Shown here: positions 16,450-29,300 of the stretch, one piece after another | Layout of the letters: the number at the start of each line of letters is the position of its first letter | How positions within the stretch are numbered: the stretch's first letter is position 1 | Assembly (NCBI RefSeq): GCF_000829415.1 | Contig: NZ_AP014637.1 | Coordinates: 3,427,001-3,491,000 of the forward strand | Direction: 5' to 3' | Origin: Pseudomonas sp. StFLB209 | GTDB taxonomy: Bacteria; Pseudomonadota; Gammaproteobacteria; Pseudomonadales; Pseudomonadaceae | DNA length: 64,000 nucleotides | Made by a program: the position numbers and the translations under genes | The notes under the pieces: model-generated | Told to the model about the DNA's origin: nothing | Seen by the model: only the letters and a program-made list of their open reading frames with translations | The model's database searches: none

Positions 16450-16756
16450 GGCGAGCGGGCAGCCGTTGCGCAGAATGTAAAAGGTTTCACTTTGCGCCCG
16501 GCTGTCCTGCGGCCTACGATTTGCCTGAGCTGGAAATAAACCGCTGAAATGTTTGGTGAGCTTTGCAAGTTGCAATCAAACGCGTTTTTTTCTATAGGTC
16601 ACAGCTTTGCAGCTCTGGCCTTTGTCGTTTCTGGCATTGTCAGAAATGAGTCCGGCCGGAATCTGAATCCAGAGCGCGGTGCCTGGGCCTAAGGGCCAGG
16701 TTCATGGAACAGTCGCTTTGTATTGCTTAACTTTGCTCGTCAGGAACGGGAGCCGT
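16450..16756 (+). other. Gap between mucB and mucD (no mucC)
   Basis: In P. aeruginosa mucC lies between mucB and mucD. Here the 307 nt hold no open frame with MucC-like membrane helices on the plus strand. The stretch is AT-richer near 16560-16600 (TTTTTTTCTATAGG). A weak stem CCTGG-N9-CCAGG lies near 16683-16702. It may hold a separate mucD promoter; no clear AlgU box was seen. Confidence 0.6.
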
Positions 16757-18187
16757 ATGTCGATACTACGCTTGAAATCTTATTTCTCAGTCATGGCTGC
16801 TGTGCTGGTGCTGGGTCAGGCTGTTGCTGCTCAGGCCGAGGACCTGCCGGATTTCACAGGGTTGGTCGAGCAAGCTTCGCCAGCGGTGGTGAACATCAGC
16901 ACCCGCCAGAAAATGCCAGAGCGTGGCATGGCCAGCCAGCAGATGCCGGATCTCGAAGGCCTGCCGCCGATGCTCCGCGAGTTTCTTGAGCGCGGCATGC
17001 CGCCGGGGCAGCGTGCGCCGGGGCGTGGCGATCGCCAGCGCGAAGCGCAGTCATTGGGGTCGGGCTTCATCATTTCCAATGACGGTTATGTGCTGACCAA
17101 CAACCACGTGGTTGATGGTGCCGATGAAATCATTGTCCGCCTGTCTGATCGCAGCGAGCTGAAGGCCAAGCTGGTGGGGACCGACCCGCGCACCGACGTT
17201 GCAGTGTTGAAAATCGACGGCAAGGACCTGCCGGTCGCCAAGCTGGGCAGCACCACCAACCTCAAGGTCGGTGAATGGGTGCTGGCCATCGGCTCACCGT
17301 TCGGCTTCGATCACTCGGTGACCAAGGGTATTGTCAGTGCCAAGGGGCGTAGCCTGCCGAACGACACTTACGTGCCGTTCATCCAGACTGACGTAGCGAT
17401 CAATCCGGGTAACTCCGGCGGTCCGCTGTTCAACATGAAAGGCGAAGTGGTCGGTATCAACTCGCAGATCTTCACCCGTTCCGGTGGTTTCATGGGCTTG
17501 TCGTTCGCCATCCCGATCGATGTGGCCATGGATGTTGCCAATCAGCTCAAGGCGACCGGCAAGGTCAATCGCGGCTGGTTGGGCGTGGTGATTCAAGAGG
17601 TCAACAAAGACCTGGCCGAGTCTTTCGGGCTTGATCGTCCGGCGGGTGCGCTGGTCGCTCAGGTGCTTGAGGACAGCCCGGCCTCCAAGGGCGGGCTGCG
17701 GGTGGGCGATGTGATCCTCAGTGCCAACGGCCAGGCTATTGTCATGTCGGCTGACCTGCCACACCTGATCGGTAACCTCAAGGACGGTAGCAAGGCCGAG
17801 CTGGAAGTGATCCGCGAGGGCAAGCGTCAGAATCTGACCATCACTGTAGGCGCGCTACCTGACGAGGGTCAGGAAGAAGGTATCCCGGGCACCGGCGCCG
17901 AGCGCAGCAGCAATCGCCTGGGTGTGTCGGTGATCGAGCTGACCGCCGAGCAGAAGAAGAGCCTGGAGCTCAAGGGCGGCGTGGTCATCAAAGAAGTGCA
18001 GGGCGGCCCTGCCGCGCTGATCGGCCTGCGTGGCGGAGATGTCATCACCCACCTGAATAATCAGGAAGTGGTGTCGGCCAAGCAGTTTACCGAGGTGGCC
18101 AAGAGCCTGCCGAAGAACCGTTCGGTGTCCATGCGCGTATTGCGTCAGGGCCGGGCCAGCTTCATTACCTTCAAGCTTGCGGAGTGA
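16757..18187 (+). CDS. mucD: Periplasmic serine protease MucD (DegP/HtrA family)
   Basis: Periplasmic chaperone-protease that removes misfolded proteins and dampens AlgU activation. It has 476 residues from the ATG at 16757, chosen because it gives a proper signal peptide (hydrophobic to about residue 26, AQA cleavage) and has GGGAG upstream; the frame runs back to 16679. The catalytic triad is His117 (NNHVVDGAD), Asp147 (RTDVAVLK) and Ser220 (PGNSGGPL). Two PDZ domains follow, near residues 275-365 and 385-470. A terminator hairpin follows. Confidence 0.97.
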   Translation: MSILRLKSYFSVMAAVLVLGQAVAAQAEDLPDFTGLVEQASPAVVNISTRQKMPERGMASQQMPDLEGLPPMLREFLERGMPPGQRAPGRGDRQREAQSLGSGFIISNDGYVLTNNHVVDGADEIIVRLSDRSELKAKLVGTDPRTDVAVLKIDGKDLPVAKLGSTTNLKVGEWVLAIGSPFGFDHSVTKGIVSAKGRSLPNDTYVPFIQTDVAINPGNSGGPLFNMKGEVVGINSQIFTRSGGFMGLSFAIPIDVAMDVANQLKATGKVNRGWLGVVIQEVNKDLAESFGLDRPAGALVAQVLEDSPASKGGLRVGDVILSANGQAIVMSADLPHLIGNLKDGSKAELEVIREGKRQNLTITVGALPDEGQEEGIPGTGAERSSNRLGVSVIELTAEQKKSLELKGGVVIKEVQGGPAALIGLRGGDVITHLNNQEVVSAKQFTEVAKSLPKNRSVSMRVLRQGRASFITFKLAE

Positions 18188-18211
18188 TTCACTCAGGCTG
18201 AGAAGAAAAGA

Positions 18212-18231
18212 GGGCGGCGCAAGCCGCCCTT
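18212..18231 (+). terminator. Terminator hairpin after mucD
   Basis: Perfect 7-bp stem (18212-18218 with 18223-18229, loop GCAA) followed by TTGT, 25 nt after the mucD stop. The T-run is short. Confidence 0.6.
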
Positions 18232-18275
18232 GTCGTGCCTGTAGCCGTCAGACATGGGAGGGCGTTGCGGCAAAC

Positions 18276-18305
18276 GTGACGCCTGCGCTTCGCTTCAGGT
18301 ACAAT
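18276..18305 (+). promoter_or_regulatory. Candidate sigma-70 promoter of the lepA operon
   Basis: GTGACG (18276-18281) and TACAAT (18300-18305) are separated by 18 nt and lie 54 nt before the lepA start. The -35 matches the consensus at four of six positions. Confidence 0.5.
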
Positions 18306-18359
18306 TCCCGGCTATTTTTCGGCGGGCGACCTGCCTGCGACTTTTTTGAGTGTTGATCC

Positions 18360-20156
18360 GTGAGTGATTTGAGTCATATCCGCAATTTCTCCATCATCGC
18401 CCACATTGACCATGGCAAGTCGACGCTGGCCGACCGCTTCATCCAGATGTGCGGCGGTCTGTCCGACCGTGAGATGGAAGCTCAGGTCCTTGACTCCATG
18501 GACCTGGAACGTGAGCGCGGTATCACCATCAAGGCGCACAGCGTCACCTTGTACTACAAGGCCAAAGATGGCATCACCTATCAGTTGAACTTCATCGACA
18601 CGCCAGGCCACGTCGACTTCACCTATGAGGTCAGCCGTTCGCTGGCGGCCTGTGAAGGCGCACTGCTGGTGGTCGATGCCGGGCAGGGGGTTGAAGCCCA
18701 GTCGGTAGCCAACTGCTACACCGCCATCGAGCAGGGCCTGGAAGTGATGCCGGTCCTCAACAAGATGGACCTGCCGCAGGCCGACCCGGATCGGGTCAAA
18801 GACGAAATCGAAAAGATCATCGGTATCGATGCCACCGACGCTGTGGCCTGCAGTGCCAAGAGCGGCATGGGTGTGGATGAAGTGCTCGAACGCCTGGTCG
18901 CGACCATCCCGGCACCCACCGGCGATATCGACGCGCCGCTGCAAGCCTTGATCATCGACTCCTGGTTCGACAGCTACCTCGGCGTCGTGTCGCTGGTGCG
19001 CGTGCGTCAGGGCCGGGTCAAGAAGGGCGACAAGATTCTGGTCAAGTCCACCGGCAAGGTGCACCTGGTCGACAGCGTTGGCGTGTTCAACCCCAAGCAC
19101 ACTGCCACCGCTGATCTGAAGGCCGGTGAAGTGGGCTTCATCATTGCCAGTATCAAGGAAATTCTCGGTGCCCCGGTGGGCGATACGCTGACCCTGAGCA
19201 CGACCCCTGAGGTCGATGTACTGCCAGGTTTCAAACGTATTCAGCCGCAGGTCTATGCCGGCCTGTTCCCGGTCAGCTCCGATGATTTCGAAGATTTTCG
19301 CGATGCATTGCAGAAGCTGACCCTCAACGACTCCTCCCTGCAGTACGCGCCGGAAAGCTCCGATGCGTTGGGCTTCGGTTTCCGTTGCGGCTTCCTGGGC
19401 ATGCTGCACATGGAGATCATCCAGGAGCGTCTGGAGCGCGAGTACGACCTGGACCTGATCACCACCGCGCCAAGCGTGATCTTCGAGCTCAAGCTCAAGA
19501 CCGGTGAAACCATCTACGTCGACAACCCGTCCAAGCTTCCTGATGTGTCGTCGGTAGAAGACTTCCGCGAGCCGATCGTCCAGGCCACCATTCTTGTGCC
19601 GCAAGAGCACCTGGGTAATGTCATCACCCTGTGCATCGAAAAGCGTGGCGTACAGCGCGACATGCAGTTCCTGGGCACCCAGGTACAGGTGCGTTACGAC
19701 CTGCCGATGAACGAAGTGGTGCTGGATTTCTTTGATCGCCTGAAATCCACCAGCCGTGGCTATGCTTCGCTGGACTATCATTTCGATCGTTACGAATCGG
19801 CCAACCTGGTCAAGCTCGATGTCCTGATCAACGGCGACAAGGTCGATGCCCTGGCGTTGATCGTGCACCGTGACAACGCCGCCTACAAAGGCCGTGCGTT
19901 GACCGAGAAGATGAAAGAGCTGATCCCGCGGCAGATGTTCGACGTGGCCATCCAGGCTGCCATTGGTGGTCAGGTCATTGCCCGGACAACGGTCAAGGCA
20001 CTCAGAAAGAACGTATTGGCCAAGTGTTATGGCGGTGACGTCAGTCGTAAGCGCAAGCTGCTCGAGAAGCAGAAGGCCGGTAAGAAACGCATGAAGCAGG
20101 TCGGTAACGTGGAGATTCCACAGGAAGCCTTCCTCGCAGTGCTCAGGTTGGAATAG
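18360..20156 (+). CDS. lepA: Elongation factor 4 (LepA), ribosomal back-translocase
   Basis: GTPase that acts on the ribosome and supports initiation and translation under stress. It has 598 residues from a GTG at 18360. The G motifs are [13 protein letters not shown] (G1), ERGITIKA (G2), DTPGHVDF (G3) and NKMDLPQAD (G4). The LepA-specific C-terminal domain ([21 protein letters not shown]) is present, which tells it apart from EF-G. It heads the unit lepA-lepB-DUF4845-rnc-era-recO-pdxJ. Confidence 0.98.
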   Translation: MSDLSHIRNFSIIAHIDHGKSTLADRFIQMCGGLSDREMEAQVLDSMDLERERGITIKAHSVTLYYKAKDGITYQLNFIDTPGHVDFTYEVSRSLAACEGALLVVDAGQGVEAQSVANCYTAIEQGLEVMPVLNKMDLPQADPDRVKDEIEKIIGIDATDAVACSAKSGMGVDEVLERLVATIPAPTGDIDAPLQALIIDSWFDSYLGVVSLVRVRQGRVKKGDKILVKSTGKVHLVDSVGVFNPKHTATADLKAGEVGFIIASIKEILGAPVGDTLTLSTTPEVDVLPGFKRIQPQVYAGLFPVSSDDFEDFRDALQKLTLNDSSLQYAPESSDALGFGFRCGFLGMLHMEIIQERLEREYDLDLITTAPSVIFELKLKTGETIYVDNPSKLPDVSSVEDFREPIVQATILVPQEHLGNVITLCIEKRGVQRDMQFLGTQVQVRYDLPMNEVVLDFFDRLKSTSRGYASLDYHFDRYESANLVKLDVLINGDKVDALALIVHRDNAAYKGRALTEKMKELIPRQMFDVAIQAAIGGQVIARTTVKALRKNVLAKCYGGDVSRKRKLLEKQKAGKKRMKQVGNVEIPQEAFLAVLRLE

Positions 20157-20166
20157 TCAGGGTCCT

Positions 20167-21024
20167 ATGTCGTCACTAAATTTCCCGCTGTTGTTGGTCA
20201 TCGCTGTATTCGTCTGCGGCGTGCTCGCGCTGCTTGATCTGGTCTTCCTGGCGCCACGGCGCCGGGCGGCCATTTCCAGCTATCAGGGCAGCGTCGGTCA
20301 GCCGGACATGGCGGTCGTTGAGCGCTTGAGCAAAGAGCCGCTGCTGGTCGAATACGGCAAGTCGTTCTTTCCGGTGCTGTTCATCGTGCTGGTATTGCGC
20401 TCGTTTCTGGTTGAACCCTTCCAGATTCCATCGGGCTCGATGAAGCCGACCCTCGACGTGGGCGATTTCATTCTGGTCAACAAGTTCTCGTACGGTATCC
20501 GCCTGCCGGTGCTCGACAAGAAGGTGATCCCGGTCGGTGATCCGCAGCGTGGCGATGTCATGGTGTTTCGCTACCCGAGTGATCCGAGCGTCAACTACAT
20601 CAAACGTGTAGTAGGCTTGCCGGGTGACCAGATTCGCTACACCAGCGACAAGCGGCTGTTCGTCAATGGCCAGCCAGTCGCCAGAACCCTGATTGGCAGC
20701 GAGCCGGGCACGCTGGGCAGCGCTGAGCTGTACAGCGAGAAACTCGGTGAGGTCGAGCATCAGATCCGTCAGGAAATGAGCCGCTACCGTACGCCGCCTG
20801 ACACCGAGTGGAGTGTACCGGCCGGCCACTACTTCATGATGGGCGACAACCGTGACAACTCCAACGACAGCCGTTACTGGGATGATCCCAATATTCCCAA
20901 AGACGAGCAGGGCATGGTTCCGGACCGCAATATCGTCGGCAAGGCCTTCGCGGTCTGGATGAGCTGGCCTGAGCCCAAGCTCAGCCATTTCCCTACGTTC
21001 TCACGGGTAGGGTTGATCAAGTAA
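20167..21024 (+). CDS. lepB: Signal peptidase I
   Basis: Inner-membrane protease that cleaves signal peptides from exported proteins. It has 285 residues with N-terminal membrane helices at about residues 5-28 and 63-80. The Ser-Lys dyad is in FQIPSGSMKPTL (Ser about 92) and YIKRVVGLPGD (Lys about 147). The C-terminal box is FMMGDNRDNSNDSR. It starts 10 nt after lepA, as in other proteobacteria. Confidence 0.97.
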   Translation: MSSLNFPLLLVIAVFVCGVLALLDLVFLAPRRRAAISSYQGSVGQPDMAVVERLSKEPLLVEYGKSFFPVLFIVLVLRSFLVEPFQIPSGSMKPTLDVGDFILVNKFSYGIRLPVLDKKVIPVGDPQRGDVMVFRYPSDPSVNYIKRVVGLPGDQIRYTSDKRLFVNGQPVARTLIGSEPGTLGSAELYSEKLGEVEHQIRQEMSRYRTPPDTEWSVPAGHYFMMGDNRDNSNDSRYWDDPNIPKDEQGMVPDRNIVGKAFAVWMSWPEPKLSHFPTFSRVGLIK

Positions 21025-21030
21025 TTACTG

Positions 21031-21052
21031 CGGCGCTGTTCGGACAGCGCCG
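21031..21052 (+). promoter_or_regulatory. Hairpin between lepB and the DUF4845 gene
   Basis: Perfect 9-bp stem (21031-21039 with 21044-21052) closed by a TCGG loop, six nt after the lepB stop and without a T-run. It could be a weak attenuator or an mRNA processing site; its place before rnc is suggestive but untested. Confidence 0.5.
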
Positions 21053-21104
21053 TATGTCATTTGGGAATGTCTGAAGCATCAGTCAGACGGCCTTGGGGAA
21101 AAAC

Positions 21105-21482
21105 ATGACATTCAACAACAGGCAGTACGGGATGTCGCTGATGGGATTGTTGCTGTTGCTGGGGCTGATCGGCCTGGCAGTGACGATGGCACTCAAGACA
21201 ATTCCTCACTATCTCGACTACTTTTCCTTGAAGAAGAGCATTCAGCTGGCCGGTCATCAACAAGCCCTTGGTATCGAAACTGTCGATGACTTCTATAGTT
21301 ATGTCGGTAAGAACATGCAGGTCAATAACATCCAGGATGTAGATTTGAAAAAGGCGTTAAGCGTGAAAGAGGAAGGCGGCAAGTTCAGCGCCCACCTGAA
21401 TTATGAGCAGCGTGAACATTTGTTTTTCAACCTCGATCTGGTTATCAAGTTCGACGAGCAATTCAGCGTGGCCAAACCGTGA
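21105..21482 (+). CDS. DUF4845 single-pass membrane protein
   Basis: A 125-residue protein with one N-terminal membrane helix ([20 protein letters not shown]) that looks like a type IV pilin-like leader helix without a clear prepilin cleavage site. A soluble domain of about 95 residues follows. The family is regularly found between lepB and rnc in pseudomonads; its function is unknown. The ATG at 21105 is preferred over a TTG four codons earlier. Its stop overlaps the rnc start by 4 nt. Confidence 0.85.
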   Translation: MTFNNRQYGMSLMGLLLLLGLIGLAVTMALKTIPHYLDYFSLKKSIQLAGHQQALGIETVDDFYSYVGKNMQVNNIQDVDLKKALSVKEEGGKFSAHLNYEQREHLFFNLDLVIKFDEQFSVAKP

Positions 21483-22168
21483 GTGCACCCCTGAGTCGCC
21501 TGGAGCGTCAGCTCGGCTATACATTCAAGGACCAGGACCTGATGATCCTGGCATTGACCCATCGCAGCTATGCGGGTCGCAACAATGAGCGCCTGGAATT
21601 CCTTGGGGACGCCATCCTCAACTTCGTCGCGGGTGAGGCGCTGTTCGAGCGGTTCGTACAGGCGCGTGAAGGCCAGTTGTCACGCCTGCGTGCCCGGCTG
21701 GTGAAAGGCGAGACCCTGGCGCTGCTGGCCAGGGGCTTTGCCTTGGGCGAGTACCTGCGGCTGGGTTCAGGTGAATTGAAGAGCGGCGGTTTCCGTCGCG
21801 AGTCGATTCTGGCCGATGCCCTGGAAGCGCTGATCGGTGCGATCTACCTGGATTCGGACATGGCGACTGCGCGCGAGCGCGTGCTGGCCTGGCTGACCAA
21901 TGAGTTCGACAGTCTGACGCTGGTCGACACCAATAAGGACCCGAAAACCCGGCTGCAGGAATTTCTCCAGTCGCGGGCCTGTGATCTGCCGCGCTACGAA
22001 GTGGTGGATATCCAGGGTGAGCCGCATTGCCGGACCTTCTTCGTCGAGTGCGAAGTGACCTTGTTGAACGAAAAAAGCCGCGGCCAGGGTGTCAGCCGGC
22101 GTATTGCAGAGCAGGTCGCCGCCGCCGCGGCCCTTATCGCCCTGGGCGTGGAGAATGGCAATGACTGA
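21479..22168 (+). CDS. rnc: Ribonuclease III
   Basis: Double-strand-specific RNase that processes rRNA precursors and some mRNAs. It has 229 residues from a GTG at 21479. The nuclease domain carries the signature [13 protein letters not shown] and the second acidic site [16 protein letters not shown] double-stranded-RNA-binding domain starts near residue 155 ([12 protein letters not shown]) and ends [15 protein letters not shown]. It overlaps the upstream gene by 4 nt and era by 8 nt. Confidence 0.97.
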   Translation: MSAPLSRLERQLGYTFKDQDLMILALTHRSYAGRNNERLEFLGDAILNFVAGEALFERFVQAREGQLSRLRARLVKGETLALLARGFALGEYLRLGSGELKSGGFRRESILADALEALIGAIYLDSDMATARERVLAWLTNEFDSLTLVDTNKDPKTRLQEFLQSRACDLPRYEVVDIQGEPHCRTFFVECEVTLLNEKSRGQGVSRRIAEQVAAAAALIALGVENGND

Positions 22169-23063
22169 AACAAACGTGACCCGTTGTGGCTATGTCGCCA
22201 TTGTCGGCCGCCCCAATGTGGGCAAATCGACCCTGCTCAACCACATCCTCGGCCAAAAGCTTGCGATCACTTCGCGCAAGCCGCAGACCACCCGTCACAC
22301 CATGCTCGGGATCAAGACCGAGGGTGATGTACAGGCGATCTACGTCGATACCCCCGGCATGCACAAAAACAGCGACAAAGCGCTGAACCGCTACATGAAC
22401 AAGACCGCCTCGGCGGCGTTGAAAGACGTCGATGTGGTGATCTTCGTGGTGGACCGCACGCGCTGGACTGACGAAGATCAGATGGTCCTGGAGCGTGTGC
22501 AATACATCGAAGGGCCGGTGATCCTGGCGGTCAACAAGACCGACCGTCTTGAAGAAAAAGCCGACCTGATCCCGCACCTGTCATGGTTGCAGGAGCAACT
22601 GCCCAACGCTTCGGTGGTGCCGATCTCGGCGCAAAACGGTCACAACCTCGAAGCGCTGGAGGCGGTGATCGCCAAGAACCTGCCCGAGAATGATCACTTC
22701 TTCCCGGAAGACCAGATTACCGACCGCAGCAGCCGCTTCCTGGCCGCTGAGCTGGTGCGCGAGAAGATCATGCGTCAGCTCGGTGCCGAACTGCCGTACC
22801 AGATCACCGTGGAAATCGAAGAGTTCAAGCAGCAGGGCCATACCCTGCATATCCACGCGCTGATTCTGGTCGAGCGTGACGGGCAGAAGAAAATCATCAT
22901 TGGTGACAAGGGCGAGCGAATCAAGCGCATCGGCAGTGATGCCCGCCGCGACATGGAAGTGATGTTCGATTCCAAGGTCATGCTCAACCTGTGGGTCAAG
23001 GTCAAGGGTGGCTGGTCGGACGACGAACGTGCCCTGCGTTCGCTGGGCTACAACGAGCTTTAA
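22161..23063 (+). CDS. era: GTPase Era (16S rRNA maturation)
   Basis: Essential GTPase that binds the 3' end of 16S rRNA during 30S assembly. It has 300 residues from the ATG at 22161, the family start ([18 protein letters not shown]). G motifs are [18 protein letters not shown] and [11 protein letters not shown]-terminal KH domain contains [17 protein letters not shown]. It is translationally coupled to rnc. Confidence 0.98.
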   Translation: MTETNVTRCGYVAIVGRPNVGKSTLLNHILGQKLAITSRKPQTTRHTMLGIKTEGDVQAIYVDTPGMHKNSDKALNRYMNKTASAALKDVDVVIFVVDRTRWTDEDQMVLERVQYIEGPVILAVNKTDRLEEKADLIPHLSWLQEQLPNASVVPISAQNGHNLEALEAVIAKNLPENDHFFPEDQITDRSSRFLAAELVREKIMRQLGAELPYQITVEIEEFKQQGHTLHIHALILVERDGQKKIIIGDKGERIKRIGSDARRDMEVMFDSKVMLNLWVKVKGGWSDDERALRSLGYNEL

Positions 23064-23122
23064 CAGGCCGTGCTCCGGCCATGCCCAGTCATGGCCGGCA
23101 ATCTTCTTCTACGAGCTCTCCC

Positions 23123-23806
23123 ATGAGCAATTCCAACGCTCAACCGGCCTATGTATTGCACAGCCGGGCCTACCGCGAAAACAGCGCACTGGTCGACTTC
23201 CTGACGCCGCAAGGCCGGTTGCGCGCCGTGCTGCGCAATGCGCGTGGCAAGGCCGGGACCCTGGCGCGACCGTTTCTGCCGCTCGAAGCCGAGTTTCGCG
23301 GCAAGGGCGAACTGAAGAACGTATTGCGTATGGAAGCTGCCGGCGTCGGTAGCTGGATGGTCGGTGAAGCGCTGTTCAGCGGCATGTACCTCAATGAACT
23401 GCTGATTCGCCTGCTGCCTGCCGAGGATCCGCATCCGGCGGTCTTCGAGCATTACGCTGCAACCCTGCTGGCGCTGGCCGAGGGCTTGCCGCTGGAGCCG
23501 CTGTTGCGTTCGTTTGAATGGCGATTGCTGGACGACCTGGGGTATGGCTTTGCCCTGGACACCGACACCAATGGCGATCCGCTGGAAGCCGGCGGCCTTT
23601 ATCGGCTGCTGGTCGATGCGGGGCTGGAGCGCGTCTGGTTGCTGCAACCAGGTGTGTTCCAGGGCGCAGAGCTGTTGGCCATGGCGCAGGCCGACTGGAG
23701 TGCTCCCGGTACGCTGGCCGCCGCCAAGCGGCTGATGCGTCAGGCGCTGGCGGTGCACTTGGGGGGGCGCCCGCTGGTGAGCCGGGAGTTGTTTCGCAAG
23801 CCTTGA
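23123..23806 (+). CDS. recO: DNA repair protein RecO
   Basis: RecF-pathway mediator that loads RecA on SSB-coated DNA. It has 227 residues from the ATG at 23123, where the conserved OB-fold begins ([20 protein letters not shown], residues about 8-27). The rest is the helical domain with [16 protein letters not shown]. The longer frame to 22991 runs into the era end and is not needed. It lies between era and pdxJ, a common order. Confidence 0.95.
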   Translation: MSNSNAQPAYVLHSRAYRENSALVDFLTPQGRLRAVLRNARGKAGTLARPFLPLEAEFRGKGELKNVLRMEAAGVGSWMVGEALFSGMYLNELLIRLLPAEDPHPAVFEHYAATLLALAEGLPLEPLLRSFEWRLLDDLGYGFALDTDTNGDPLEAGGLYRLLVDAGLERVWLLQPGVFQGAELLAMAQADWSAPGTLAAAKRLMRQALAVHLGGRPLVSRELFRKP

Positions 23807-23856
23807 ATAGGCTTTATGCTTTGCGGCCCGCTTCGTCCCATTTTCAGGAGTCCTCC

Positions 23857-24600
23857 GTGACCCAAAGCTCCCGCATCCTCCTTGGCGTGAACATCGATCA
23901 CGTGGCCACGCTGCGTCAGGCCCGCGGCACCCGTTACCCAGACCCGGTCAAAGCAGCCCTGGACGCCGAAGAAGCCGGCGCTGATGGCATTACCGTGCAC
24001 CTGCGCGAAGACCGCCGGCACATCCAGGACCGTGATGTGCTGTTGCTGGCCGAAGTGTTGCAGACCCGCATGAACTTCGAGATGGGTGTCACTGAAGAGA
24101 TGCTCAGCTTTGCCGAGCGCCTGCGCCCGGCCCACGTATGTCTGGTGCCGGAAACCCGCCAGGAGCTGACCACCGAAGGCGGCCTTGATGTCGCAGGTCA
24201 AGAGGCTCGTATTCAGGCAGCGGTGGAGCGTCTGGCCAAGGTGGGCTGTGAAGTGTCGCTGTTCATCGATGCCGACGAGCGGCAAATTGCCGCATCCAGG
24301 CGTGTAGGGGCGCCGGCTATCGAGCTGCATACCGGCCGTTATGCCGATGCCCAGACGCCAACGGAGGTGGCCGAAGAGCTGCAGCGCATCGCCGACGGTG
24401 TGGCTTTTGGGGTGGGGCAGGGGCTGATCGTCAATGCCGGGCATGGGCTGCATTACCACAACGTCGAAGCTGTGGCGGCGATCAAGGGCATCAATGAACT
24501 GAACATTGGTCATGCGCTGGTGGCGCACGCACTGTTCGTCGGCTTCAAGGCCGCCGTGGCCGAGATGAAAGCCCTGATCGTGGCGGCCGCCCGTAACTGA
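23857..24600 (+). CDS. pdxJ: Pyridoxine 5'-phosphate synthase
   Basis: Makes pyridoxine 5'-phosphate from 1-deoxyxylulose 5-phosphate and 3-amino-2-oxopropyl phosphate, the last ring-forming step of vitamin B6 synthesis. It has 247 residues from a GTG at 23857 with CAGGAG upstream. Family blocks are [44 protein letters not shown] and [13 protein letters not shown]. The window also holds pdxH, the enzyme that makes the active cofactor. Confidence 0.97.
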   Translation: MTQSSRILLGVNIDHVATLRQARGTRYPDPVKAALDAEEAGADGITVHLREDRRHIQDRDVLLLAEVLQTRMNFEMGVTEEMLSFAERLRPAHVCLVPETRQELTTEGGLDVAGQEARIQAAVERLAKVGCEVSLFIDADERQIAASRRVGAPAIELHTGRYADAQTPTEVAEELQRIADGVAFGVGQGLIVNAGHGLHYHNVEAVAAIKGINELNIGHALVAHALFVGFKAAVAEMKALIVAAARN

Positions 24601-24609
24601 GGTGGCTTT

Positions 24610-24658
24610 GTAGGGGCCGCTTTAGCGGCGAAGCCTTCGCCGCTAAAGCGGCCCCTAC
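24610..24658. repeat. Perfect 24-bp palindrome with 1-nt loop (extragenic palindrome)
   Basis: Positions 24610-24633 are the exact reverse complement of 24635-24658, with one base between. The arm begins GTAGGGGCCGCTTTAGCGGC. It fills the gap between the convergent pdxJ and mltF, 10 nt after the pdxJ stop, and could end transcription from both sides. It resembles the GTAGGAGC-type REP elements elsewhere in the window. Confidence 0.9.
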
Positions 24659-24708
24659 GAGGTTTTGTGTCAGGCGGTGGATTATCTTTTTCAGGCGAAA
24701 AGTGGCGA

Positions 24709-26310
<1,602 letters not shown>

Positions 26311-26366
26311 TTAGGCTAGAATGCGTGGCCTCAAAGTACACCCCCCTTCCCGAGGCTGTCCCGACG

Positions 26367-29300
26367 ATGTTGATCCTGCGTGGTGCTCCTGCCCTTTCTG
26401 CTTTCCGCCACAGCAAATTGCTGGAACAACTGAAACAAAAAGTTTCAGCTGTCAGTGGCCTGTACGCCGAATTCGCTCACTTCGCTGCAGTCACCGGCGC
26501 CCTGAGCGACCAGGAACAGCAGGTGCTCGACCGTCTCCTGAAGTACGGCCCGAGCGTGCCGGTTCAAGAGCCTGCCGGTCGCCTGTTTCTGGTAGTGCCG
26601 CGTTTCGGCACCATTTCGCCGTGGTCCAGCAAGGCCAGCGACATTGCCCGTAACTGCGGCCTGGAGAAGATCCAGCGCATCGAGCGCGGCATTGCCTTTT
26701 ATGTACAAGGCCAGTTCGCGGAGTCGGACGCCCAGGCGATTGCCAGCGTCCTGCACGACCGCATGACCCAATTGGTGCTCGGCAGCCTTGAACAGGCCGA
26801 TGGCCTGTTCAGCAAGGCGCAGCCCAAGCCACTGACCAGCGTCGACGTTCTCGGCGGTGGCCGCGCCGCGCTGGAGCAAGCCAACGTCGAGCTGGGCCTG
26901 GCCCTGGCCGAAGACGAAATCGACTACCTGGTGAGCAGCTTCATCGGGCTCAAGCGCAACCCGAACGACATCGAACTGATGATGTTCGCCCAGGCCAACT
27001 CCGAGCACTGCCGTCACAAAATCTTCAACGCCAGTTGGGATATCGACGGCCAGAGCCAGGAAAAAAGCCTGTTCGGCATGATCAAGAACACCTATCAGAT
27101 GCACAGCGAAGGCGTTCTGTCTGCTTATAAAGACAACGCTTCGGTGATCGTCGGCAGCGTGGCCGGCCGCTTCTTCCCGAACCCTGAGACCCGTCAGTAC
27201 GGCGCGGTGCAGGAGCCGGTGCACATTCTGATGAAGGTCGAGACCCACAACCACCCGACCGCCATCTCGCCATTCTCCGGTGCGTCGACCGGTTCCGGCG
27301 GCGAAATCCGCGACGAAGGCGCGACGGGTCGCGGCTCCAAGCCCAAGGCCGGCCTGACCGGTTTTACCGTGTCGAACCTGCACATCCCTGGCTTCGAACA
27401 GCCATGGGAAGTCGCTTACGGCAAGCCTGAGCGCATTGTTACCGCACTGGACATCATGATTGACGGCCCGCTCGGTGGCGCGGCGTTCAACAACGAGTTC
27501 GGTCGCCCGGCCCTGACCGGCTATTTCCGTACCTTTGAACAAAGCATCCAGACCCCGCACGGCAGCGAAGTGCGCGGTTACCACAAGCCGATCATGCTGG
27601 CCGGTGGTCTGGGCAACATCCGTGAAGATCACGTGCAGAAGGGCGAGATCACGGTCGGCGCCAAGCTGATCGTGCTCGGTGGCCCGGCCATGCTTATCGG
27701 CCTGGGCGGCGGCGCCGCTTCGTCGGTCGCCACTGGCAGCAGCTCGGCTGATCTGGACTTTGCCTCGGTGCAGCGCGAGAACCCGGAAATGGAACGCCGC
27801 TGCCAGGAGGTCATCGACCGCTGCTGGCAGCTGGGCGACGCCAACCCGATTGCTTTCATCCACGATGTGGGTGCCGGCGGTCTGTCCAACGCTTTCCCGG
27901 AGCTGGTCAACGACGGCGGCCGTGGCGGTCGTTTCGAGCTGCGCAACGTGCCTAACGACGAGCCAGGCATGGCGCCGCTGGAAATCTGGAGCAACGAATC
28001 CCAGGAGCGTTACGTGCTGGCCGTCAGCGTCGAGAACTTCGAGCGCTTCCAGGCCATCTGTGAGCGTGAGCGCTGCCCGTTCGCGGTCGTCGGTGAGGCG
28101 ACTGAAGAACAACACCTGACCGTGACCGACAGTCACTTCGGCAACAGCCCGGTGGACATGCCACTGGAGGTGCTGCTGGGCAAGGCGCCACGCATGCACC
28201 GTTCGGTACAGCGTGAAGCCGAACTGGGCGATGATTTCGACCCCAGCAGCCTTGACCTGGCCGACAGCGTGCAGCGCGTACTGCGCCACCCGGCTGTGGC
28301 CAGCAAGAGCTTCCTGATCACCATCGGCGACCGCAGCATCACAGGCCTGGTGGCCCGTGACCAGATGGTCGGTCCATGGCAAGTGCCGGTGGCCGACTGC
28401 GCCGTGACTGCAACCAGCTTCGACGTCAACACCGGTGAAGCCATGGCCATGGGCGAGCGCACGCCGCTGGCCCTGCTCGATGCCCCGGCCTCTGGCCGCA
28501 TGGCCATTGGTGAAACCCTGACCAACCTGGCCGCCTCGCGCATCGCCAGGCTGTCCGACATCAAACTGTCGGCCAACTGGATGTCCGCCGCCGGTCACCC
28601 GGGTGAAGACGCTCGCTTGTACGACACGGTCAAAGCCGTCGGCATGGAACTGTGCCCTGAGCTGGGCCTGACCATTCCGGTGGGTAAAGACTCCATGTCG
28701 ATGAAAACCCGCTGGAGCGACGAGGGCGTCGACAAGAGCGTGACCTCGCCGATGTCGCTGATTGTCAGCGGCTTCGCACCAGTGGTCGACATCCGTCAGA
28801 CCCTGACCCCGCAACTGCGCATGGACAAGGGCGAGACCGACCTGATCCTGATCGACCTGGGCCGTGGCCAGAACCGCATGGGCGGCTCGATCCTCGCCCA
28901 GGTGCATGGCAAACTGGGCAGCAGCGCGCCAGACGTGGACGACGCCGAAGACCTCAAGGCCTTCTTTGCCGTCATCCAGGGCCTGAACGCTGATAACCAT
29001 CTGCTGGCTTACCACGACCGTTCCGATGGCGGCCTGCTGACCACTGTGCTGGAGATGGCCTTTGCCGGTCACTGCGGTCTGCACCTGTCGCTCGATGGTC
29101 TGGCCGACAACGCCAGTGAAGTGCAGGGCATCCTGTTCAACGAAGAACTGGGCGCCGTCATTCAGGTTCGCCAGGACTCCACGGCGGGCGTACTGGCCCA
29201 GTTCAGCGCTGCCGGCCTGTCCGATTGCGTTTCGGTGATCGGCAAGCCGGTCAACAACGACGAAGTGTCGATCAGCTACAACGGCGCTGCGATCTTCACC

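Noticed and set aside
18312..19868. A 518-codon minus-strand frame opposite lepA
   Set aside because: Same cause: GC-rich codon use of lepA leaves the opposite frame open. No family features and no ribosome site.
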